Shown here piece by piece: positions 56,398 to 64,000 of a DNA stretch of 64,000 nucleotides. A program made the translations under genes and the position numbers. Position 1 is the stretch's first letter; each line of letters opens with the position of its first letter. The notes under the pieces are model-generated. The model did no database searches, was not told the DNA's origin, and saw only the letters and a list, made by a program, of their open reading frames with translations. Origin of the DNA: Corythucha ciliata (Eukaryota; Arthropoda; Insecta; Hemiptera; Tingidae); NCBI GenBank assembly GCA_038030265.1, contig CM075943.1:24366001-24430000 (forward strand). The letters are read 5' to 3'.

Positions 56398-56760
56398 GTG
56401 TGTTGAATGGAAATCGCTATTAAATTGCCATTTTTGGGGTTAATTGAATTCCTCGTAGTGGCCATCAAAGAGGAGAGGTTTGAATGACTTATTAACCCTA
56501 GAATGGAAACGCTCAGTCGGGGGCCCTTAATGGAAACGTTGGGCGTAAATTTTACGCCGATGAGGAGATGAGGAGGAGAGGGTGAATAATTAAATGAACA
56601 CAAAGTAACGATTATAGCCAAATGTTCACTTATGGGGTGAAACCATAAATTTTAGGGCTAAAATGCGTTTGTACTTCATCAAATAGCCCACGAATTACTA
56701 ATACCTTAGAGGGGTATTAATTAAACCGACGAGTAAAATTTACGCCGTTCCACCCACGTT
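56398..56760. other. Non-coding stretch
   Basis: No gene or clear repeat was recognised. Confidence 0.35.
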
Positions 56761-57196
56761 AAGCTATGGTTTCCTAAAAAAGCGGTGCTGTAATATTACG
56801 GTAGAAAATTGCCCTTTTAAATCAAACCATAGTTGCCTAGAGAGCGGTAAACAGACAGCGGCACCACTTCCATCGTGACGGTGGTGATGAGCGTTTTTTC
56901 CTCGTAGCTCCAACTATTTGGTAGTATTTTCTTTTAACAACAGAATAGAGTCGTTTTCGGACAGTATTAATTACAATTTCGCCACCATCCAGCGTCCAGG
57001 CAGTTTTCACGCTCATTGTAAACAAAAAACGTTCACCGTCACCGTCAAAAATCGTTGATGAACAGTTCATCACCGTCATGAACGGCCGTCTCATTCGAAG
57101 CGGTGCCGCTGTCTGTTGACCGCTCTCTAGGCAACTATGTACTAGTGTGATTTAAAAGGGGATTTTTTCTACCGCTTTTCTAGGAAACCAAAGCTT
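56761..57196. repeat. Foldback element with about 130-bp arms
   Basis: The left arm AAGCTATGGTTTCCTAAAAA, AGCGGT, CCTTTTAAATCA, TAGTTGCCTAGAGAGCGGT, ACAGACAGCGGCACC is mirrored from 57,196 inwards on the opposite strand with few changes. The inner ends are near 56,893 and 57,067. The loop contains further short inverted motifs (CACCGTCA, ATGAACGG). It has no coding capacity. Confidence 0.75.
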
Positions 57197-58072
57197 TACT
57201 GTAAACAGCGTATTTTTTAGGCGTCATTTTTTTAAATTACAAGTTGCTTGTATGCCCTTTGTCTCGCGAAGATGGCGGTTGCTCCCTCCCAAAAAGAACA
57301 CTTGAAAGATAGCATAGCTGAAGGGAAAAACCTCTTACTCCAACACGCCGTCTTCTACTCTACGTTGAATTCGTCAGGCGTAAAATATACTCCGCGTTTC
57401 TGTTCCAGGGTTTGGTGGATTTCACCACCTCTGCTTAAGGTTCGGCTTGTTTACGTAAAATTCAATGCATTTTTCCCCTTAAGTCCAACTTATCTTGAAG
57501 CCGATGTGGTGAAATCCACCATTAGAGCCACAAATTGCGAATTTTGATGCTGAATATCTGTGAAACGCAAGTTTGGCGATAAATAGAGACGAAACTGCTT
57601 GTTTCCGGGGATAAACAATGGGGACATCGTCATTTAAGGGGCGAAACAGCGGAATTGCAAAGCAATACAGGGTGGAAGGGGATAAGTGTGACAAAAAAAT
57701 TTAGGTGAAAGTAGACCTCATTTGCGACCGAAATCACCATATGTCCGAAAATCAAAACCCTTCGAAAACGAACGACTCTAACGATTCTTCTTCGATTCTT
57801 CTAACGATTTTTAAGGCTTACTTCATTTTTTAAAACTAACTGCGAGAAACTCGCAATCAATTTGAATTTTTGCAACTTTTGGTGATGGATTCAGAAAAAG
57901 CACACTATTTTCTGTCAGGATTAGCCATTTTCCATAGACGTTAAATATTTATGTGCCCTTAAATGCGGCTCAAAGTCGTGGAAATGGGGGATTTTATTTT
58001 TTTCAAAAAAAGTCAGTCCCCGTTTGTTCACACTGAATCTGAGTGTACGGACAACCCGTGATTCAGAAAAAC
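57197..58072. other. Non-coding stretch
   Basis: A small inverted repeat (GGTGGATTTCACCACC near 57,413 against GGTGGTGAAATCCACC-like sequence near 57,506) brackets about 90 bp. ACAGGGTGGAAGGGGATAAG near 57,667 resembles the ACAGGGTGGATCC terminus of module X at 24,703. No gene was recognised. Confidence 0.4.
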
Positions 58073-58777
58073 ATCTTCAAAGTGTCCTTTACAAAAATTG
58101 TTATAAGCGTTTTCTTAGTTGATTGGCGAGTTTTCGTCAGAAATGACCATTTTTAGAGAAAATAATGTTTTTTCTCTTCAAAATCGCTTGTTTTGACCTG
58201 TTAAATTCGATCAATCCTTGTTATTTTAACACGCTAAAAATGGATGGTTGGATATAAAACCACATCCAAAGCTATCCTTGGAGTGGAATTCAATGTGTGC
58301 GCCTACCAAAGTAACATAAAATGTCGCTCCGGCAGCTGGCCGTTGGGTTAAGTGCATTACACTACTACAAGTTTCGAAGTTTTTAGTTATTTAGCTTATT
58401 ATTCGGCATTAATTAACATTTCACTTTGTTAATCTACATTTTTATGGCCATTCTTGCTGAATAATCGCTAAAAGTTAAATTATCGAAACTCGTGTTTCGT
58501 GAAATGTGCTCTATCCGACACCCCAGCTGCCGGAGCATTTTTTGTTATTTTGGTAGGCGTGGATGATCAGTTGGATTCAACGTATAGCTTTGGATAAGGT
58601 TTTAGTGCTTTTTATCATGCTAAAATCACATAATTTGTTCAAACTTTTCAGGTCAAAACAAGCGATTTTGAAGAGAAAAATCATTATTTTTTCTAAGAAA
58701 TCGTCATTTCTGACGAAAAATCACCCAATAACTAAGAAAACGCTTTTGACTATTTTTGTAAAGGACACTTTGAAGAT
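58073..58777. repeat. Large foldback, arms about 300 bp
   Basis: Left arm 58,073-58,383, right arm 58,483-58,777. Paired blocks, from outside in, are ATCTTCAAAGTGTCCTTTAC, GCGTTTTCTTAGTT, CGTCAGAAATGAC, TTTTTCTCTTCAAAATCGCT, TGTTTTGACCTG, TCCAAAGCTAT, GCCTACCAAA and GCTCCGGCAGCTGG, each mirrored on the other side. The loop is about 100 bp. No protein is encoded. Transcription across it would give a long, imperfect hairpin RNA. Confidence 0.85.
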
Positions 58778-59544
58778 GAGAGCTCGAAAATTCAAATAGT
58801 TCATAAAGCGTCCTAAATTTCCTAGGGGCAGAGAGAGCAGTTGCGATTCCTTGGGGTCTGATCTCTAATGAAAAACTTTTGTTTCAAACACAGCAGCGTA
58901 CCCTATAATAAACTGTGAGAAGGTTTGTGACAGAATTATGGTTTATGATTATTTTCCAGGCATGGCTATTTTACGCAGAAATGCATTCTTCTTCCATATC
59001 TACTGCAGTTGCAGATTTTTCCCGACTGTTCGCATGAGAGACACAGAAAGTCTCCAATCCCCATTTCGACCTAAAACGGGTCTTGTCAGTTCTCTGGTGA
59101 CACGGTCAGCCAGATCCTCCCTGGCTCGGTTTTTAGCTATAATGTAGGTCGAGAGCCGGGGGGCGACCGTCAGGGCTGAAGTCAAAAGGAGACTAACATC
59201 ACATTTGATGCAAATTTCAGAGAGAGAGAAACCACCCAGTTCTATGCTCTCATATCCTCTCTCTGCCTGCGCCCTCGAGCCAAGTAACCCTATGCCTGAA
59301 GGTTTGGGATCGAAAAACACTGGACCGCATTAGACGACGTTGTGGACATTAGTAGACGACACCTTGACATTCTCATTCTCCAAATTTTGAGCGAGGTCGA
59401 GTGTCCGGAATTTATGTTTAATATTTGACAGAAATTTTCACTGACCGATGAAATTTGGACTTGTATCGCGGAAGTGACGAGTATGATAATCGTTAGGAGG
59501 GGAGGTTCACCCCTCCCAAGGAAGCTTGCTGGGTCCGCGCCTGG
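58778..59544. other. Non-coding stretch
   Basis: No gene was recognised. Short open frames on both strands lack known domains. Confidence 0.4.
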
Positions 59545-59640
59545 ACTGAGTAGCCGTGGAATTTCAAAATTGGAGCTAAATAGCCGCAAAATTACAACAT
59601 TCGGAGCTAAATATTCGCGGAATATTGCAAGTTTTGAGTC
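59545..59640. repeat. Short tandem array, 31-bp units
   Basis: Three units of GGAGCTAAATAGCCGCGGAA followed by TTNCAANATT. The same unit occurs at 62,618-62,680 and near 26,152-26,210. Confidence 0.6.
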
Positions 59641-59681
59641 GTAATTTCTGTTCAATTGCTGGTTTCGAGGCAAAAAAAATT

Positions 59682-59940
59682 CTACTACTCGGCATACACT
59701 TTCTCGCCTTATTTCTTCTGGAAATTCCACACATGCAGTAGTATTCCTTTATTCAAATTTCATCCCAGAACTTACTTTACATTCACCTTGAGCTTTTACC
59801 TCGTAATTTTACAACATTCCTTCGACTTATTTGAAAAACGGAATACTACTGCAAATGCGGAATTTACTGAAGATTAAAACGAGTCCTTAAAAACCAGGAT
59901 TGGTGCAGAAATAAGGCGAGAAAGTGTATGCCTAGTAGCA
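59682..59940. repeat. Foldback element with about 80-110 bp arms
   Basis: CTACTACTCGGCATACACTT and TCTCGCCTTATTTCT on the left, then GCAGTAGTATTCC, are mirrored by GGAATACTACTGC and AGAAATAAGGCGAGAAAGTG, TATGCCTAGTAG on the right. The right arm holds about 35 extra bases near 59,865-59,905. Loop about 70 bp. Confidence 0.75.
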
Positions 59941-59994
59941 GACGAGGACTGATTGGAGGGGGAACGAGGAATCACCCGAGCAACTCCCCCTCAA

Positions 59995-60379
59995 GGGGGG
60001 GGGGTTTCCTCGACCCCTTCCCACTCGCCCCTCGCCTAAACTTCGCACATACATTTTGGCTCCATTTCTGCACCAATATTCGATTTCAAAGTCTAATTTT
60101 ATTCTTCAGGAAGTTCTACAGTGACGTTAGATCTTGCTTTTTCAAATTGCATCCCTGAAATTACCTCAAAGCGCATTCGAATTCTAATGTGCTTTCGGGT
60201 TATTTTAGGGGTCAAATTTGAAAAAGCAACATCTAACGTCACTGTAGAACTTCCTGAAGATAAAAATTAGACTTTGAAATCGAATATTGATGCAGAAATG
60301 GATCCAAAATTTATGTGCGAAGTTTAGGCAAGGGATGAGTGGGAATGGGTGGAGGAAACCCGCCTGAAACCCCCCCCCC
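59995..60379. repeat. Foldback element with about 155-bp arms and G10/C10 termini
   Basis: Left arm 59,995-60,149, right arm 60,212-60,379. Mirrored blocks are GGTTTCCTC, CCTAAACTTCGCACATA, CCATTTCTGCACCAATATTC, GATTTCAAAGTCTAATTTT, CTTCAGGAAGTTCTACAGTG, ACGTTAGAT and GCTTTTTCAAATT. The element begins with ten G and ends with ten C, so the homopolymers themselves are a terminal inverted repeat. The motif TTTCTGCACCAAT is shared with the preceding foldback. Confidence 0.85.
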
Positions 60380-60569
60380 TTATAGTCTAGTAAACGAATG
60401 CTTCTTGGAAAGGCATAGATTGAACCAGCCGGTAACTCTAAAGTTGTAATTGGGATTTGTTCGGAGGGGTCTGGAGAGGTTGCCGGAGTTTTGCGGTCCG
60501 GAGGTTTGCGGTCACCATAAAAAAAAGGATAATCCTATACCTGTAAAGGACAGTAGAAAGAAATGCCTT

Positions 60570-61209
60570 GGAGAACTGCGGTCATGTCTCTCCCCAGCCT
60601 ATAGCTCACCTTACCTTCTGTACAATCGTTCCACTACCGTAGGAACACACAGCTTTGAAATCAATGAGATTGCTAGGTAGGTCGAGTTGAACTTCTAGGG
60701 ACCAGTTCGGGATGCTACAATTATGCTATTAAAGTTTCGGTCCGTGAATAGGAATGAAGGGACAAGGGAGTAGGTTTTTCATCAGTTTTTGTTCGCCAAA
60801 ATATATGTAGAGTTCTGAGCTACACCTTTAGATAACAGTTAGTATTTAGTAACTATGTACCAACATGCAATCACTTGATTGACTCGACTTTGTCGAAAAA
60901 GCGAATGTGACTGAATGTTGCAAACGGATGTTGCGGAGAACACTCTTGAGGCATTTTATTGGTTTACAAACACCTCGTACGATAACATCCTAAAATCTAG
61001 AGAAATAAGTCACTTCATTCCTATTCACGGACTGAAAGACTGAAACTTTTAGCATAGCTATAGTATCCCTAACTGGTCCCCAGAACTTCGACTCCACCTA
61101 CCAAGCTTATTTCATTGATTTCAAAGCTGTGTGTTCTAATGATAGTGGAACGATTGTACAGAAGGAAAGGTGAGCTATAGGTTGGGGAGACACACGACCG
61201 CAGTTCTCC
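60570..61209. repeat. Internal hairpin of the FLYWCH element, arms about 190 bp
   Basis: Left arm 60,570-60,757 and right arm 61,016-61,209 are inverted copies with roughly one change in eight to ten bases. Paired blocks are GGAGAACTGCGGTC, CCTATAGCTCACCTT, CCTTCTGTACAATCGTTCCA, CACACAGCTTTGAAATCAAT, GGACCAGTT and GTCCGTGAATAGGAATGA. The spacer is 258 bp. It lies downstream of the FLYWCH gene stop. Confidence 0.85.
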
Positions 61210-61264
61210 GAGGGGGGTCCGGCGAGGCGGGAAAAAGGGGAGGACTGGTCCGAACCCCCTGGAT

Positions 61265-61382
61265 AAGTGGTCCACGAACGCTGTCAAAACTGACCAGGGG
61301 AAGTGGCTCGCGAGTGTACAAGTGGTCCTTAGAGAAGTGGTCCTCAGGTGACTAGTGGTCCGCGAGGTTCTGAAGTGGTCCT
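61265..61382. repeat. Subterminal AGTGGTCC motif cluster
   Basis: AGTGGTCC occurs near 61,266, 61,321, 61,336, 61,355 and 61,374, with a variant at 61,300. The complementary motif GGACCAC or AGACCAC occurs near 62,032, 62,067 and 62,086 on the far side of the FLYWCH gene. This gives inverted subterminal repeats of the kind bound by transposases or element-encoded DNA-binding proteins. The last FLYWCH codons overlap this cluster. Confidence 0.65.
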
Positions 61383-61883
61383 CGGTCGCAAACACAAAGT
61401 TTTCCTTCCCACTTGTACCCCACTTTTCTCATGTTCTCGACCTCCTTCATCGTCAAGTTGGCTTCGGGGTTTTCCTGAACGGCTTTCCTGACCACCTGTT
61501 ATATTACGGTTTATTTACATATGTTTACATATCCGACTCATAATTATGTTATTTGTACCAATTGTAATTGGTAATCATAGAAATCATACCTTTCTCAAAG
61601 GAGAACACATTTCGTCGGCAGCCTTCCTTTTGACCGTTGCTCGAACTCGCGTTTTCACCATCTCGTCAGGTTCGTTGGGTGGATGGTTGTGTTCACCACT
61701 CGCGAAAATCACTTCCCCAGCGACGACTTTCAAAAACGCGGCACATTTCGTTCGCTGTCTTTTCGCGCATGACCACCTTTCTCCGTCTGACAATTTTCGG
61801 TGAAGACAATACCGGAAGTTTTCCCGAAAAATTACGCTCTTTCCCCGTTGTGAGCCACCTGGTACAATTATAGTGGGATCCAT
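61352..61883 (-). CDS. FLYWCH-type zinc-finger protein, two exons, 145 aa
   Basis: Exon 1 is 61,883-61,590 and exon 2 is 61,495-61,352, with a 94-bp GTATGA..TAACAG intron in phase 0. The stop is TAG at 61,352-61,354. The FLYWCH domain covers about residues 17-68: VIFRENFRYCLHRKL, then RWSCAKRQRTKC and SGEHNHPPN, with Cys39, Cys47, His65 and His67 as the zinc ligands. The C-terminal part (VVRKAVQENPEANLTMKEVE) is helical and typical of insect FLYWCH proteins. FLYWCH domains bind DNA or protein partners and are often found in or next to Mutator-type transposases. No transposase domain follows here. Position inside a TIR element and next to inverted GGACCAC motifs suggests it may bind those ends; this is inference. 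No stop or frameshift is seen, so it looks functional. Confidence 0.78.
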
Positions 61884-62461
61884 TTCAATACTGATAGCAC
61901 TCGGTTCTCACTCAGAACAATGATTGACCGTTATGCGCTATCGCACAGGAACCTTGACCTACAAACTTGTTTTGAGAAACAAACAAAAACATCGTCGAGG
62001 ACCGTGCCAGTTCTCCCGGACGACTCCTCCCGGACCACCTATGAATGATTCGTTTCACCATCGTGCGGACCACTTCTTACGACGCAGACCACCTCTTCTG
62101 TTCACTTTCTCTCCCGCCCTTTTCATTTTGGCTTATTATTTCTCAATAATAAGTCTTTGTAATCGTATCGCAAAAAAATTTTTTTGACCCCCCTCTTGTC
62201 GAAGACTAATTTTTGAGGAATTTTGTCAACTTTGTTTTGTTATCCAATAAGTTTTTGGGTGGGACCTAGAGTTTACGAACTACAGGTAATAAAGTGAAAA
62301 ATTATGCACGTTTTGCTACGTCCAGCAGTGCTAGCTCGTGGGCTAGAGGGGGGGACTTTTGAGTACACCATCTCCAGACCCCTCCGAATAAATCCCAATC
62401 ACAACTTTGGAGTTACCAGCTGGTTCAATCTACTACCTTTCTTTTACTAGACTATTAAGGG

Positions 62462-62617
62462 AACGCGTATTTTGCTCTCTTTGTGAATTAAACCCCGAAA
62501 TAGCTCCAGAAACAACAAATGTTATTAATTTCAGCAAAGAAATTGCCCCAGCCAGGTATATCACATTGACATTTTTTGTCAATTTTAGCCACGAACAACA
62601 TACCTCAGAGAAAGAGG
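62462..62617. other. Non-coding flank
   Basis: No feature recognised. Confidence 0.3.
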
Positions 62618-63250
62618 CCTGACGAATAGCCGCGAAATATCAATATTTGGAGCCAAATGTCCGTGGAATTGCAAGTTGCAAGATCTTTTTTCTGGGCGTG
62701 GACTTCCTGAAGACTGGTGAGTCTCATACGCCACCTCTTTTCTGAATTCTGAGAAAACGGTATTGTGCTGTTCAGTCCGCAGATAAAATTAAGGTACATT
62801 GCGAATTCCCAGAAGCTTAGATTTACGAGTCGCTAATCCGCGGCAATATCGAGAAAATGCCAATTCACGGTTTCTGAATGCAACTTCACGTCTGTAATAG
62901 ATGAGAAAAAGGCATGGGAAAAGCACAAATGCATGGCTAGAAATGGGAAAATGAGTTAATTTTGCAGCTGAAATTAATGAAATCGCTAGTACGCTGTTAA
63001 AATTGTGATATAAAGCGCTGCACATCCAATTGAGCCAAAATTGAGATATGGCGCTGATTTTCCCGGTCGAAATAGCGAAAAGGCGCTCATTTCCAGATAA
63101 AAATTAAACAAAAAACGCTAATTCGTAAGTGAAATTTTAAAAATGCGCTAATCCATTGTTTCTCGATTCAATTTCATTGCGAAAATTGAGAAAAATTCCT
63201 AATTCGCGGCTAAAAGTCAAGAAAAAACACCAAAACGCGACTAAATAATT
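62618..63250. repeat. Degenerate tandem array of GCTAATTCGCGG-type units
   Basis: At 62,618-62,680 the GGAGCCAAATGTCCGTGGAA unit recurs (compare 59,545). From about 62,810 to 63,245 units approximating GCGCTAATTCGCGGCTAAAA followed by TTGAGAAAAA repeat loosely every 30-45 bp, strongly diverged. No gene was recognised. Confidence 0.5.
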
Positions 63251-63571
63251 TATGTAATATAGTAATAGTAAAATGAATAATAATGAAAATCATTCAGCGA
63301 TTCAAAAATTCCGGTTCCGTTTCCGTATTCGTGTCAGCCGTTAGACAGAATAACTCACCAAAGTAACAAAACTCTGGCTTTGAAACATTTTTCTCCTCTG
63401 AACAAGGTCCATCGGTTTTTACTTTTTAAATAGCTAAATCTTCAGGAAATCTTGTGAAATCTTGAGATTACTGCACTTCGTTCAAATGGTGACGAAATGA
63501 GGAAGTTTCTCGAAAACCCCCAAGAATATTATTGTGGGAGAAAATTACTGAACAACATTGGAAAGATACTA

Positions 63572-63713
63572 AGGCCCGCTTTATCAATTGTTGATTTAGA
63601 AATTTAAAGAACTGATTTAGAAAAATCATCTGTGAACCATGATGAAATATTTGATCATGAAACAGATTACTTTTTTAGTCAGCTCTTTAATCAACGATTG
63701 ATAAAGCGGGCCT
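63572..63713. mobile_element. MITE, 142 bp, flanked by TA
   Basis: The left end AGGCCCGCTTTATCAATTGT and following TGATT are mirrored by AATCAACGATTGATAAAGCG and GGCCT on the right. TA dinucleotides flank at 63,570-63,571 and 63,714-63,715. Because the border itself is palindromic (ACTAAGGCCCGC), a longer duplication cannot be excluded. It is non-coding. Confidence 0.75.
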
Positions 63714-64000
63714 TAGTAAGATGAAAAATTTTCACTTTCCAGAAGCTTTAGCACCCAGTGGAAATGGTTCCATTCATAATACAAGACAGTCATTTTGAAG
63801 AAAATTGTGCGCTCTTTCGAATGAACCAATTAGTTATAACGTGGAACTGATTCTAGAGCGACCGGAAGCATGTGTGTCGGAAAAAAGAAAGCCCCGTGAA
63901 AAAATTGAAGATGGTGGAATAACTCCAAACCCATGCTGAATTTGGGAAAAGTGACAGCGTTTTCCACTTGCACTAGAATCTGCGACGGAGCAATTTATTT
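63714..64000. other. Non-coding end of window
   Basis: No gene recognised; an element could continue past the edge. Confidence 0.35.

Larger units (their letters stand above)
60377..62461. mobile_element. TIR element carrying a FLYWCH gene, 2.1 kb, no transposase
   Basis: The termini are inverted copies of about 90-100 bp: left 60,377-60,477, right 62,371-62,461. Shared blocks are TAGTCTAGTAAA, TAGATTGAACCAGC, GGTAACTC, AAAGTTGT, TTGGGATTT and TCGGAGGGGTCTGGAGA. The element contains, in order, an internal hairpin (60,570-61,209), a cluster of AGTGGTCC motifs, a two-exon FLYWCH gene on the minus strand and a cluster of GGACCAC motifs. Long TIRs and a FLYWCH domain recall Mutator-like elements, but no transposase is present and no clear 9-bp target duplication was seen. 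The class is therefore uncertain. Confidence 0.75.

Noticed and set aside
60377..62461. Calling the FLYWCH element a Mutator-like element outright
   Set aside because: There is no transposase and no convincing 9-bp target duplication. Long TIRs and a FLYWCH domain alone are suggestive only.

Overview
The window looks like a gene-poor, repeat-dense, AT-rich stretch of an insect nuclear genome. Evidence: an immunoglobulin-domain exon of Dpr type, spliced transposon genes with GT-AG introns, a copia-type retrotransposon with an internal initiator-tRNA primer site, and long A/T and G/C homopolymers. A sap-feeding hemipteran would fit, but nothing here fixes the species. No bacterial operons, CRISPR arrays or recognisable RNA genes were seen.

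Layout: 1-10.5 kb is non-coding except for a large foldback (3.88-4.53 kb) and nested MITEs (5.16-5.41 kb). A 149-bp minus-strand exon at 10.5 kb is the only good host-gene exon, so much of the window may be intron of that gene. From 11.9 to 15.0 kb there are a MITE, a decayed LINE reverse transcriptase and a minisatellite. A complete but broken copia element (15,427-19,927) has nearly identical LTRs, a 5-bp target duplication and a 138-bp MITE inside RNase H. A hAT-type MITE with a perfect 8-bp target duplication follows at 20.1 kb. From 24.7 to 38.2 kb lie rearranged copies of one repeat family, a nested MITE mosaic (29.3-30.4 kb), a gypsy RT relic fused to a LINE relic (33.96-35.43 kb) and degenerate tandem arrays. 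38-50 kb is mostly featureless apart from degenerate arrays.

Two elements stand out. At 51,349-54,869 is an apparently intact PIF/Harbinger transposon. Its HARBI1-like DDE transposase (minus strand, three exons) and MADF-domain partner (plus strand, three exons) are interdigitated: the last exon of each lies in the last intron of the other. At 60,377-62,461 is a TIR-bounded element carrying a two-exon FLYWCH zinc-finger gene, a 0.64-kb internal hairpin and clustered GGACCAC-type motifs facing each other, but no transposase. It sits at the end of a dense run of foldbacks (56.8-62.5 kb). A DUF4806-like fragment lies just outside the Harbinger element.

Limits: splice sites and homologies were read by eye. 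Frameshifts in old elements could be decay or assembly error, and intron/intergenic status cannot be resolved without the flanking sequence.
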